A stretch of DNA of 64,000 bases, taken from assembly GCF_900111685.1 (NCBI RefSeq), contig NZ_FOHX01000001.1, forward strand, positions 806,001 to 870,000, written 5' to 3'. The notes under the pieces were generated by a model. The model saw nothing but the letters and a program-made list of their open reading frames with translations, ran no database searches and was not told where the DNA came from. How positions within the stretch are numbered: the stretch's first letter is position 1; every line of letters starts with the position of its first letter. Positions 16,170 through 23,984 of this stretch are shown piece after piece. A program made the translations under genes and the position numbers. This stretch comes from Nonomuraea wenchangensis (GTDB lineage Bacteria > Actinomycetota > Actinomycetes > Streptosporangiales > Streptosporangiaceae).

Positions 16170-17342
16170 TTGACCCGGTACGCCGTCGATCGCAGCCGCA
16201 ACGCCCTCATCGCCTCCTGGAACACGGGGCTGGGGGACACCGCGGCGGTGGTAGCCGATCTTCCCGCCGGGATGTCCACCCACGACGCCCTCGCCCTGGC
16301 CAGGGCGCTGACCAGGCTCTCCGAGGTCTGCTGGCGGTGCTACACGCATCCGGCCAGCGCCGCCGGCAGCCAGGAGCCCGGCTCGGAAGGCGAGCGCCGG
16401 CAGGCGGAGCGCGACGCATTCGCCGTCGTCCTCACCGCGCTGACCCGCCCGAACCTGCCCTCGGACGGATACCTGGCCCGGTCCTTCGTACGGGTCGAAG
16501 AGGCCGCGCACCGGGTGGGCCGGGCCCTGCACGCGCTCGGCTCCGCCGAACTGACCACCCGCGTCACCATCGACGTCGCCGCGGAGCTGGCCGCCATCGA
16601 GCAGGCCGAGCTGGGCAACCTGGCCGAACGCGCCCGCCAGGCGGTCGCCCTCACCCGCGAGGACGCCTCCCCCGTCCAGGTTGCCCAGGCGAACAACCTG
16701 CTGCACGACGACCCGTTCGGCCCCGAGACGCTCTTCACCGAGATCGACCCGGCCGCCGCCGCCGTCGCCGCCGCGCACTGGCTGGACGCGGCGGCCACTG
16801 TCACCGCCGAGTACGCCGGGCTGCCGGCCGCGCAGATCGTGGTCGAGGCCGACACCATCGAGGCGCTCCCCCACGAGACGCCCACCCTCGTCCTGGAGCT
16901 GATGGCCGACGGCGCCTCCCCTCGCCAGGCGGTGATGTCACTGATCCGCGAGGCCCTGCGGGTCGCCGAAGGTGAGATCCCCGACCTCGCGCAGCTCCGG
17001 CAGCGGATCGACGCTGCCGAACGGCTGCTCGCCCAGTGGCGCGAGGATCAGCGTGAGCCGCGCCTCGACGCCCTCGGCCTGCGGCTCACCCCTCTGGATC
17101 CCGCCCGTCCGGCCCTCGACCTTCTGGAGGACCTGCTCAGCGGGATCCGCGGCTGCTGGCTGCTGTACGCCGAATACGCCACAGAACGCGACGAGACGGG
17201 CGTACCCCAGGAGGAGGGCCCCGGAGAGGAGGGTCCCAACGAGGAGGGCCTCGACGAGGAGGAGTGGCGGGAGCGCCGCACCGCGTCGTTCTTCGCCGAA
17301 GTCCGGCAGGCGGCGGCTGCCCGGCGCGACCGTCTGCTGTGA
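16170..17342 (+). CDS. Hypothetical helical protein with acidic repeat tail
   Basis: A 390-residue protein I do not recognise. TTG 16170 is preceded by GCGAGGAG at a good distance, and coding potential is clear from there on. It is almost entirely helical, rich in Ala, Leu, Glu and Arg, with no signal peptide or membrane segment. Near residues 350-370 it has a short repeat (EEGPGEEGPNEEGLDEEE) encoded by three copies of a GAGGAGGG-type unit. It sits alone between a divergent methyltransferase and an ABC importer, so context gives no function. Confidence 0.6.
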   Translation: MTRYAVDRSRNALIASWNTGLGDTAAVVADLPAGMSTHDALALARALTRLSEVCWRCYTHPASAAGSQEPGSEGERRQAERDAFAVVLTALTRPNLPSDGYLARSFVRVEEAAHRVGRALHALGSAELTTRVTIDVAAELAAIEQAELGNLAERARQAVALTREDASPVQVAQANNLLHDDPFGPETLFTEIDPAAAAVAAAHWLDAAATVTAEYAGLPAAQIVVEADTIEALPHETPTLVLELMADGASPRQAVMSLIREALRVAEGEIPDLAQLRQRIDAAERLLAQWREDQREPRLDALGLRLTPLDPARPALDLLEDLLSGIRGCWLLYAEYATERDETGVPQEEGPGEEGPNEEGLDEEEWRERRTASFFAEVRQAAAARRDRLL

Positions 17343-17386
17343 TCGCCTGGCCTGCTGCCCCCCGGCCGCCGTCCACTGCTGCGGCC

Positions 17387-17456
17387 CCCTGCCGTACGCC
17401 CTCTGCCGTATGCCCTCTGCCGTACGCCCCCTGCCGTACGCCCTCTGTCGTGACCC
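17387..17456. repeat. 14-bp tandem repeat, about five copies
   Basis: Units CCCTGCCGTACGCC, CTCTGCCGTATGCC, CTCTGCCGTACGCC, CCCTGCCGTACGCC and a degenerate CTCTGTCGTGACCC follow at exact 14-bp period between the hypothetical gene and the ABC importer. Each unit carries a CGTACG-like core. No function known. Confidence 0.88.
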
Positions 17457-17506
17457 CTGCGGCGACAGCGTGTGCCACCGCCCCACCTTTGATCGCTGGT
17501 GAACTT

Positions 17507-17530
17507 ATTGCGAGTTGCTTGCAATTGCGA
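17507..17530. promoter_or_regulatory. AT-rich promoter/operator candidate of the metal-chelate ABC operon
   Basis: Direct repeats ATTGCGA at 17507-17513 and 17524-17530 flank GTTGCTTGCA, and GCAATTGC (17521-17528) is a perfect palindrome. This is the only AT-rich patch before the operon. It does not match the iron (IdeR/DtxR) box I know. Confidence 0.4.
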
Positions 17531-17590
17531 TTTATGAGCAGAATGTGGTGTTTTCTCAGCACGACCGACCGCTCGTCTCCGGAGACCACC

Positions 17591-18616
17591 ATGAGAAGGC
17601 TGCTCGTCCTCGCGACGGCTCTGACACTGACCGCCTGTGGGCAGACCCCGGCCGTCCAGGAGGCCGCCCGCGAGGCCGTCCAGGAGAACGGGCAGGCGGC
17701 GCCGGCCGGGTTCCCGGTGACGGTCGAGAACTGTGGGCGCGAGCTCACCTTCGACCGGCCGCCGTCCAAGGTGGTCACCGGCTACCACCCCGCCCTGGAG
17801 ACCCTGCTCGCCCTCGGCCTGGGCGACCGGATCACCGGGCGCACGTTCTTCGGTGAGAGCGCGTTCCTGCCGGGGCAGAAGGAGCAGTACGACAAGATCC
17901 CGCAGATCAGCGAGACGATCATGCTGCCGCAGAAGGAGGTCATGCTCTCCCAGGGCGCTGACTTCGTCCTGGACAACGCGATGGCGAGCTTCGACGCCGC
18001 CGGCGGCTACGCGACCGTGGAGGAGCTGGACGCGGCCGGCTCACCGGTCTACATCCTGGGCGGCTGGTGCAGCCCCGAGGAGGTGCTGCGGTTCACCCTC
18101 GACGACACCTTCACCGACCTGCGCAACCTCGGCCGGATCTTCGGCGTCCCCGACCGGGCCGAGAAGCTGGTCACCGAGTTGCAGGGACGGCTCGCGGACG
18201 TCAAGAAGCGCGTCGAGGGCCGTACGCCGGTCAAGGTGCTGGCCACGGACGGCGGCAAGGGCCCGGTCAACGCGTACGGCGGCGCCGGCGTCACGAACCA
18301 GATGATCACCATGGCGGGCGGCGTGAACGTGCTGGCCGGGGTCAAGGCCGACTACACCGAGGTGAGCGCCGAGGAGGTCAGCGCGTCCCAGCCGGAGGCG
18401 CTGCTGGTCAGCGACTACGCCACGCTGCGCGGCGAGGACACGCCGAGCTCGCCGGCCAAGGCCGAGGAGGCGTTCGCCATCGCCAGGAACAGCCCGGCGG
18501 CCAAGGACAAGCGCTATCTCGCCCTGCCCGTGGCGGCCCAGCATCCCGGCTACCGCAACCTTCTGGCCGTCACCGACCTCGCCCGGTTCCTGCACCCGGA
18601 CGCCTTCGCGCAGTGA
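17591..18616 (+). CDS. Iron-siderophore/corrinoid ABC transporter substrate-binding lipoprotein
   Basis: A 341-residue periplasmic-binding-type lipoprotein. The signal peptide MRRLLVLATALTLTAC ends in a lipobox cysteine at residue 16. The mature part has the class III fold of BtuF/FepB proteins, with conserved TGYHPALETLLALGLGDRITGRT and ILGGW strands. It captures a metal chelate (siderophore-Fe, haem or corrinoid) outside the membrane and hands it to the permease encoded next. The permease GTG overlaps its stop codon, so the three genes form a tight operon. The ligand cannot be named from sequence. Confidence 0.85.
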   Translation: MRRLLVLATALTLTACGQTPAVQEAAREAVQENGQAAPAGFPVTVENCGRELTFDRPPSKVVTGYHPALETLLALGLGDRITGRTFFGESAFLPGQKEQYDKIPQISETIMLPQKEVMLSQGADFVLDNAMASFDAAGGYATVEELDAAGSPVYILGGWCSPEEVLRFTLDDTFTDLRNLGRIFGVPDRAEKLVTELQGRLADVKKRVEGRTPVKVLATDGGKGPVNAYGGAGVTNQMITMAGGVNVLAGVKADYTEVSAEEVSASQPEALLVSDYATLRGEDTPSSPAKAEEAFAIARNSPAAKDKRYLALPVAAQHPGYRNLLAVTDLARFLHPDAFAQ

Positions 18617-19710
18617 CCGGCACCACCACGCGGAGCCCGGCTCCGGCCGGGCACGTCCTCCGTGGCCGGCGGGTGAGCCGGTTCGTCCTGCTCGTCATCG
18701 CGCTCGCCGGCGCCGCCGTCGCCTCGACCTGGCTCGCGGTGAGCATCGGCGCGGTGCCCGTCGCCCTGCCCCAGGCGTGGGGCATCGTGGCCGACCGGCT
18801 GGTGCCCGGCGCGGTGCCGCGTACGTGGACGCCGGTCCAGGAGCAGATCATCTGGGAGTTCCGGCTGCCGCGCGCGCTGCTGGCGCTGCTGGTCGGGGCC
18901 GGGCTGGCGGTGGTCGGGGCGGTGCTGCAGGCACTGGTCCGCAACCCCCTCGCCGACCCGTTCCTGCTCGGCGTCTCCTCGGGTGCGTCGTTCGGGGCGG
19001 TGCTCGTGCTGATCCTGGGGGCCTCGGCGCTGGGCGGGCTGTCGCTGTCGGCCGCCGCCTTCGCGGGGTCGCTGCTGGCCCTCGGGCTCGTGTACGTGCT
19101 GGCGCAGCGGGCCGGGCGGCTCACGCCGTCGCGGCTGGTGCTGGCCGGGGTGGCGCTGGCGTACCTGTTCCAGGCCGCCTACAGCTTCGTGCTGCAGCTG
19201 GCGCAGAGCGGGCGGGCCGCGCAGCAGGTGCTCTTCTGGCTGATGGGGAGCCTCGGCGGGGCCCGCTGGCACCTGCTGCCGCTGCCCGCCGTCGTGCTCG
19301 CCGTCGGGGTGGCGTACCTGCTGACTCAGCACCGTCCGCTGAACGCGCTGGCCGCCGGGGAGGAGACGGCCGTCTCTCTCGGCGTGAACGTCAGCCGTTT
19401 CCGCCTGACCCTGTTCGTGCTGACCTCGCTGCTGGTCGGGGTGATGGTGGCGACCAGCGGCGCGATCGCGTTCGTCGGCCTGATCGTGCCGCACGCCGCG
19501 CGCCTGCTCGTCGGCGCCGACCACCGCCGGGTGCTGCCGGTGACGGCCCTGCTCGGCGCCGTGTTCCTGCAGCTCGTGGACATCGCGGCGCGGACCGTCA
19601 ACGCGCCGCAGGAGCTGGCGCTGAGCATCGTCACCGCGCTGTTCGGCGTGCCGTTCTTCCTGTGGCTGCTGCGCCGCCGCTCCGTGGACCGGGCGGTGAC
19701 CGTCGGATGA
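18613..19710 (+). CDS. FecCD/BtuC-type ABC permease
   Basis: A 365-residue multi-spanning permease of the BtuC/FecCD family, with FRLPRALLALLVGAGLAVVGAVLQALVRNPLADPFLLGVSSGAS and the later ATSGAIAFVGLIVPHAARLLVG, both hallmark blocks. About ten membrane segments are expected. It starts with GTG overlapping the binding-protein stop (GTGA) and ends overlapping the ATPase ATG, so translation is coupled through the operon. Confidence 0.92.
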   Translation: MTGTTTRSPAPAGHVLRGRRVSRFVLLVIALAGAAVASTWLAVSIGAVPVALPQAWGIVADRLVPGAVPRTWTPVQEQIIWEFRLPRALLALLVGAGLAVVGAVLQALVRNPLADPFLLGVSSGASFGAVLVLILGASALGGLSLSAAAFAGSLLALGLVYVLAQRAGRLTPSRLVLAGVALAYLFQAAYSFVLQLAQSGRAAQQVLFWLMGSLGGARWHLLPLPAVVLAVGVAYLLTQHRPLNALAAGEETAVSLGVNVSRFRLTLFVLTSLLVGVMVATSGAIAFVGLIVPHAARLLVGADHRRVLPVTALLGAVFLQLVDIAARTVNAPQELALSIVTALFGVPFFLWLLRRRSVDRAVTVG

Positions 19711-20450
19711 GGCTCGACCTGCGGGGGGTGGCCGTCACGCTGGACGGTCACCCGATCGTGCGCGAGGCGGGGCTGCGGGTGGCCGACGGCGAGCTCGTCG
19801 GCCTGGTCGGGCCGAACGGCTGCGGCAAGTCCACCCTGCTCCGCGCCGTCTACCGGGCCCTGCGCCCGTCCGCCGGGCTCATCGCCGTGGACGGCGACGA
19901 CGTGCACCGGCTGCCGGCCCGCGAGGCGGCGCGGCGTACGGCCGTCCTCGCCCAGGAGATCCCGGCCGACCTGGACTTCACCGTGGCGGAGATCGTCGCG
20001 ATGGGCCGTACCCCCTACAAGGCGGACGCCGCCACCGACGAGGCGGTGTGCGCCGGCGCGCTGGACCGGGTCGGCCTGAGCGCCGCCGCCGGACGGATCT
20101 TCGCCACCCTGTCCGGCGGCGAGAAGCAGCGGGTCCTGCTCGCCCGCGCCCTCGCCCAGCGGACGCGCCTGCTCCTGCTCGACGAGCCCACCAGTCATCT
20201 CGACATCCGCCACCAGCTCGAACTCCTGCACCTGATCCGCGATCTGGGGATCGCCACCCTGGCGGTGCTGCACGACCTCAACCAGGCCGCCGCCTTCTGC
20301 GACCGCCTCTACGTCATGAACGCCGGCCGCGTCGTCGCCGGCGGCCCGCCCCACGAGGTCCTCACTCCCGATCTGATCTCCGAGGTGTACGGGGTGCGGG
20401 CGGTGCGCCGGCCCCAGCTCGTCTTCGAACGGCTCCCGGAGGAACCGTGA
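19707..20450 (+). CDS. FecE/BtuD-type ABC ATPase
   Basis: A 247-residue ATPase that powers the preceding permease. Walker A GPNGCGKST, Q-loop LAQEIPADLDFTVAE, signature LSGGEKQR, Walker B LLLLDEPTSHLD and the switch His in AVLHDLNQ are all intact. Its stop codon overlaps an in-frame GTG of the next reading frame, but the next gene more likely starts at 20501 under its own promoter, so the transport operon ends here. Confidence 0.93.
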   Translation: MRLDLRGVAVTLDGHPIVREAGLRVADGELVGLVGPNGCGKSTLLRAVYRALRPSAGLIAVDGDDVHRLPAREAARRTAVLAQEIPADLDFTVAEIVAMGRTPYKADAATDEAVCAGALDRVGLSAAAGRIFATLSGGEKQRVLLARALAQRTRLLLLDEPTSHLDIRHQLELLHLIRDLGIATLAVLHDLNQAAAFCDRLYVMNAGRVVAGGPPHEVLTPDLISEVYGVRAVRRPQLVFERLPEEP

Positions 20451-20461
20451 CCGGAGGCCGG

Positions 20462-20494
20462 GTCGAGCGATACTCAAGCGTGACGGAGCAGGCT
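20462..20494 (+). promoter_or_regulatory. SARP-type promoter (boxes plus -10) for the P450-like gene
   Basis: GTCGAGC (20462-20468) and CTCAAGC (20473-20479) are at 11-bp period. Nine bases later stands CAGGCT (20489-20494), and six bases after that ATG 20501, which predicts a leaderless mRNA. The geometry is identical to that before the glycosyltransferase at 21625. Confidence 0.65.
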
Positions 20495-20500
20495 GCGCGT

Positions 20501-21091
20501 ATGAGGAATGACCCCGCCGAAGCGTTCGTGCCGGGAGCATCTGTCGTGCCTGGTCACGAACGGGTCGAAGCACTGCGTCCGTGTGTCGAGCGGATGGCCG
20601 AGGAACTGGCCTCCCAGGAGGGGGGCGTCTCCCCTGCCGAGGTGGCGCGGCTGCTGGCGGCGATGGCGGCCGGCAAGCTCCTGGGGGTGCCGGAACGCGA
20701 CCGGGACGCGCTCGCCGACTGGCTCGACGACGCGACGGCTCACCTGGACACGCACCCGGACGCCGAGGCGGGCGCGGACGCGGGTGAGCTGATCGAGGGT
20801 TATCTCGCCGAGCTGGTCGAGGTCAGGAGCTGCCGGCCCGGGGACGATCTCATCAGCGATCTGCTGCGGGCGGAGTTGCCCGAGACGCAGGTGCTCCGGC
20901 TCGGGCAGGCCGCCCTCACGGCGGCGTACGTCCTGGCGCGCGCGGAGATCGCCGCCGCGCTGCAGGCCGGCCCCCGGACGACTTCCGAGCCGGGTGAGCC
21001 GGCCCAGCCGGGCGGGCTGGGGGGCGCGTTCGAACGGATGGTGGCGGCCGCCGCGGTGCGCGCCTGGGCCGGTACCGGGATGGGACGCTGA
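20501..21091 (+). CDS. Half-length P450-like protein without heme-binding cysteine
   Basis: A 196-residue protein resembling the middle of a cytochrome P450. VEALRPCVERMAEELA matches the helix C/D region, AAGKLLGVPERDRDALADWLDDA matches the LLGVP-E-DR helix F region, and ELIEGYLAELVEVRSCRPGDDLISDLLRAE matches helix G/H. Where helix I should carry AGxxT it has TAAYVLARAEI, and the ExxR and FxxGxxxC heme regions are missing. It cannot be a monooxygenase. It may be a remnant, or a small relative of the heme-less P450 homologues (EryCII, DesVIII) that activate glycosyltransferases, one of which lies just downstream with the same promoter type. ATG 20501 was chosen over GTG 20447 because of that promoter. 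Confidence 0.65.
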   Translation: MRNDPAEAFVPGASVVPGHERVEALRPCVERMAEELASQEGGVSPAEVARLLAAMAAGKLLGVPERDRDALADWLDDATAHLDTHPDAEAGADAGELIEGYLAELVEVRSCRPGDDLISDLLRAELPETQVLRLGQAALTAAYVLARAEIAAALQAGPRTTSEPGEPAQPGGLGGAFERMVAAAAVRAWAGTGMGR

Positions 21092-21093
21092 GG

Positions 21094-21357
21094 TCAAAGG
21101 TGTCCCAGTTGGCGCCACAGGTGTTCCTCCGCGCCGGTCGGCGGAACGTCGGGCAGCACCCGTTCGGGATGTCCGGGTGGCGTGGCGGGTTCGGGCGCGA
21201 GGTCGCCGGAGGGGTGTCCGGCTCCGGGGGCGGGCTCCTTGAGCAGCGGCGCGGGGCCCATCGCGGCGAAGAGACCGTAGTGGATCATCCCTTGCCACAG
21301 GCCGCCGGCGAGGCGGCGCAGCACCCGGCGGGCCCGGCGCAGCGGGTCTTCCGGCAC
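21094..21357 (-). CDS. Small basic/proline-rich protein, DUF6059-like
   Basis: A protein of about 87 residues. The N-terminus RRARRVLRRLAGGLWQGMIHYGLFAAMGPAP is basic then hydrophobic, and the rest is Pro/Gly/Glu-rich. It resembles the short actinobacterial proteins of the DUF6059 type found in natural-product clusters, though I cannot confirm family membership. GTG 21357 has GGAGG seven bases upstream; ATG 21363 is also possible. A SARP-type promoter reading in the minus direction lies immediately upstream (21381-21413), which is the best evidence that the gene is real. Confidence 0.55.
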   Translation of the reverse strand: MPEDPLRRARRVLRRLAGGLWQGMIHYGLFAAMGPAPLLKEPAPGAGHPSGDLAPEPATPPGHPERVLPDVPPTGAEEHLWRQLGHL

Positions 21358-21380
21358 GGACATCACCTCCATCCGCGCGC

Positions 21381-21413
21381 AGTATCCTCCGGCCCGTTCA
21401 AGCGCCGGTCGAG
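21381..21413 (-). promoter_or_regulatory. SARP-type promoter for the small DUF6059-like gene
   Basis: On the minus strand CTCGACC (21413-21407) and CTTGAAC (21402-21396) stand at 11-bp period, then nine bases, then GATACT (21386-21381), a good -10 hexamer. Confidence 0.6.
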
Positions 21414-21585
21414 CGGGAGTACGGCCGACCTCACCGGCCGGGCGGTTCGCGCCCCGTCCAGGTCGTTCCCCGCCCGGTCCACCCGGTTCATGCCCAGTGC
21501 GGGCCGGCTCGCGGGCGGTCTCGGAGAGGGGCGCCTCGACCGCGGGGCGGGGGTGAGGGCTGGTCAGGCGGGGCCTCTCCTCAGG

Positions 21586-21618
21586 CTCGAGTGCCGCTGG
21601 AGCGGCACGTGGTGGGAT
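21586..21618 (+). promoter_or_regulatory. SARP-type promoter for the glycosyltransferase gene
   Basis: CTCGAGT (21586-21592) and CTGGAGC (21597-21603) at 11-bp period, nine bases, TGGGAT (21613-21618), six bases, ATG 21625. It has the same spacing as before 20501. The -10 is imperfect. Confidence 0.6.
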
Positions 21619-21624
21619 GCCCCC

Positions 21625-22770
21625 ATGCGGGTGATCTTCACGACCTGGGCCTGGCCGTCACACTTGTACGCGATGGTTCCCCTCGCGTGGGCGCTGCGCG
21701 CGGCCGGGCACGAGGTGCTCGTCGCGACCCAGCCGGAGCTGCTGGAGACCGTCCGGCACACGGGGCTGCCGGCCGCGGCCGTCGGGCGAGACGTGGACGC
21801 GCCGGCCGCCTTTCATGACATCGCCTTCCCCTCGTCCGCTCCTCCCGGAGAGGGCGCGCGGGGCGGGCCGCGGGTGGTGGGGCTGTTCGCAGCGATCGCC
21901 GAGGCGATGGCGCCCGAGCTGGTCGCCCTGGGGCGCGGCTGGCGAGCCGATCTGATCGTCTCGGAGTCGACGTGCCTGGCGGGGCCGGTGGCCGCCGCGG
22001 CGCTGGGCGTCCCGCACGTACGGCACCTGTTCGGCACCGACCTGCTGGGGAACGCGGCTCCCTTCCTGCACCAGGCGCTGGGGCCGCTGTGCGACCGGCT
22101 GGGTCTGCCCGGGGTCGACCTGGCGGGGGTGGCGACCGTGGATCCCTGGCCGTCCGGTCTGCAGGTGCCGGCTCCCTCCCGCCGGATCCCGCTGCGTTAC
22201 GTGCCCTTCAACGGCCCCGGGCGGCTCCCGCGCCCGCTGCCCGGTGGCGGGGGCTCCGGTCTACCGCGGGTGTGCGTCACGTGGGGCACCACCCCGGCGC
22301 GGGTGGACAAGCGGCTCTTCCTGGCCGGGCGGGTGGCCCGCGCGCTCGCCGGCCGGGCCCGGGTGGTCCTGGCGGTCACGGCCGAGCAGCGGTCGCTCCT
22401 CGGCGAGCTGCCCCCGGACGCGCACGTCGTCGAGTCGGTCCCGCTGCATCTGCTGCTTCCCCGCTGCGAGGCGGTCGTCTGCCACGGGGGCGCGGGGACC
22501 GTCCTGACCGCGCTGGCCCAGGGGCTTCCCTTGCTGCTCATCCCGTGCCTGCCCGACCACGTACGGCATTCCGCCGCCGTGGCGGGGGCGGGGGCGGGTG
22601 TCGCGCTCCCCGCCGGGACCGGCGACCCCGAGCTGATCGCGGCAGCGCTGCCCGACGTGCTGGCGTGCGGGGCGGCGGCGGACGGGCTGCGCGCCGAGCT
22701 GGCCGCGCGGCCCTCGCCCGCCGCCGTGGCCCGCGAGCTGGAGACGCTCGTCCAGCTCGCGGACCGGTGA
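21625..22770 (+). CDS. GT1-family glycosyltransferase (antibiotic/macrolide type)
   Basis: A 381-residue GT-B enzyme of the UGT-like family used in antibiotic glycosylation. The N-terminal acceptor domain opens with MRVIFTTWAWPSHLYAMVPLAWALRAAGHEV, and the donor domain has VESVPLHLLLPRCEAVVCHGGAGTVLTALAQGLPLLLIP, the nucleotide-sugar signature. It should transfer an activated sugar to the aromatic aglycone in the cytoplasm. No deoxysugar genes are in the window, so the sugar is either common or made elsewhere. It is convergent, two bases apart, with the O-methyltransferase. EryCIII/DesVII-type relatives need a P450-like helper, for which the product of 20501 is a candidate. Confidence 0.87.
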   Translation: MRVIFTTWAWPSHLYAMVPLAWALRAAGHEVLVATQPELLETVRHTGLPAAAVGRDVDAPAAFHDIAFPSSAPPGEGARGGPRVVGLFAAIAEAMAPELVALGRGWRADLIVSESTCLAGPVAAAALGVPHVRHLFGTDLLGNAAPFLHQALGPLCDRLGLPGVDLAGVATVDPWPSGLQVPAPSRRIPLRYVPFNGPGRLPRPLPGGGGSGLPRVCVTWGTTPARVDKRLFLAGRVARALAGRARVVLAVTAEQRSLLGELPPDAHVVESVPLHLLLPRCEAVVCHGGAGTVLTALAQGLPLLLIPCLPDHVRHSAAVAGAGAGVALPAGTGDPELIAAALPDVLACGAAADGLRAELAARPSPAAVARELETLVQLADR

Positions 22771-22772
22771 GA

Positions 22773-23780
22773 TCAGTCCTTGCGGCAGACGACCAGGGTG
22801 TCGAAGTCGCCGAGCGGGGTCACGGTCACCGAGGTGAAGCCGGCGGACTCGGCGTGCCCGCGTAGCTCCTCCGAGGTGTACTCGGACCCGCCCGTGGACA
22901 CCAGCAGCATGTCCAGGCTGATCACCAGGTTCTCCACCCGGCTGCGCGCGTCGTCGAGCATGCGGTCGTACACCAGCAGCGTGCCGCCGGGGTTCACCGC
23001 GTCGTACGCCTTGTGCACCAGGCCCCGGCGCTGCGACTCGTCCCAGTCGTGCAGGACGTGGCCCATCAGCACCACGTCGGCCGCGGGCAGCGGGTCCTTG
23101 AAGAAGTCCCCGCCGTGGAAGGAGACCCGCCCGGTCAGGCCCATCTCGGCCATGTGCTCGTCGAAGAACGGCTCCATCTGCGGCAGGTCGAACACGAGCC
23201 CGCTCAGTTCGGGGTGGGCCTTGACGATCTGGCCGGCCAGGTTGCCCCGGCAGCCGCCGACGTCGAGCACGGACCGTTGCCCGGACCAGTCGTAGGCGTC
23301 GATGAGCTCCGGCCCGATGATCTGGGTCAGCGCGTCCATCATCCGGACGAACTGGCCCAGCAGGCCGGGATCGGCGATGACGTCGTCGAAGCTCCCCGCG
23401 GCCTGCGGCGCGCCGGTGCGCAGGGCCTCGGTCAGCTTGCCCCAGGCCGGGTAGAGGTTGCGGTTGGAGCGCAGCAGGAAGCCGCCGACGTACGACGGCA
23501 GCTCGCGCACCAGGAACCGGTCCGCGCCCGGGGCGTTGCGGTAGCGTCCGCCGTCCTCGGTCAGCAGGTCGAGCGCGACGAGCAGCTGGAGGAAGTCGCT
23601 GAGGCCGCGGCCGTTCAGGCCGAGCCGCTCCCTCAGCTCGTCCGCGGTGGCCGGCCCGGTGTGCAGCGCGTCGAACACGCCGAGCTCGACCGCGGTGAGC
23701 AATGCCTTGGCGTCGCAGAAAGCGTTGCCGAGGCGGAGGATTCCCGCCGCCGTGTCCCGGCCGGCCGTGGCAGTCGTCAT
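22773..23780 (-). CDS. O-methyltransferase (TcmO/hydroxyneurosporene-type family)
   Basis: A 335-residue SAM-dependent O-methyltransferase. A dimerisation winged helix at residues 15-80 (LLTAVELGVFDALHTGPATADELRERLGL) precedes the Rossmann core with VLDVGGCRGNLAGQIVKAHPEL, then GGDFFKDPLPAADVVLMGHVLHDWDE, where the His-Asp pair is the usual catalytic base region. It methylates a phenolic hydroxyl of the polyketide. It is clearly paralogous to the enzyme at 58422. Expression appears to come from a minus-strand SARP-type promoter at 23841-23884. Confidence 0.88.
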   Translation of the reverse strand: MTTATAGRDTAAGILRLGNAFCDAKALLTAVELGVFDALHTGPATADELRERLGLNGRGLSDFLQLLVALDLLTEDGGRYRNAPGADRFLVRELPSYVGGFLLRSNRNLYPAWGKLTEALRTGAPQAAGSFDDVIADPGLLGQFVRMMDALTQIIGPELIDAYDWSGQRSVLDVGGCRGNLAGQIVKAHPELSGLVFDLPQMEPFFDEHMAEMGLTGRVSFHGGDFFKDPLPAADVVLMGHVLHDWDESQRRGLVHKAYDAVNPGGTLLVYDRMLDDARSRVENLVISLDMLLVSTGGSEYTSEELRGHAESAGFTSVTVTPLGDFDTLVVCRKD

Positions 23781-23840
23781 ATCACGGCGCTCCCTTCTCC
23801 TGTGGTAGCGGCCCTTCTCCTTGTGGTCCGGGCCGTGCCC

Positions 23841-23884
23841 ACTGTTCGGCGTGAGCGTGGAGATTCGCTCGAACGGCGTTGGAG
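23841..23884 (-). promoter_or_regulatory. SARP-type promoter (triple box) for the O-methyltransferase
   Basis: Minus strand: CTCCAAC (23884-23878), TTCGAGC (23873-23867) and CTCCACG (23862-23856), all at 11-bp period, then nine bases, then AACAGT (23846-23841). The start codon at 23780 is about 60 bases further. Confidence 0.68.
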
Positions 23885-23984
23885 CCGCGAGGGCAGCGGC
23901 CTGCCTGCTTCAGATGACAGAGATCTTCGAGTACCCGCCGGTACGACATCAGGGACAGTTCGGTCGAGCAAGAAGGAATCGACC

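Noticed and set aside
20447..20500. GTG 20447 as start of the P450-like gene, coupled to the ABC ATPase stop
   Set aside because: The extra 18 residues have no P450 similarity and would be translated across the SARP boxes and -10; ATG 20501 fits the promoter geometry better, though coupling cannot be excluded.
23856..23885. Reading the boxes at 23857-23885 as a plus-strand promoter for the hydroxylase at 23985
   Set aside because: The 11-bp period holds on both strands, but only the minus reading gives better boxes (CTCCAAC, TTCGAGC, CTCCACG) and a -10-like hexamer at nine bases.
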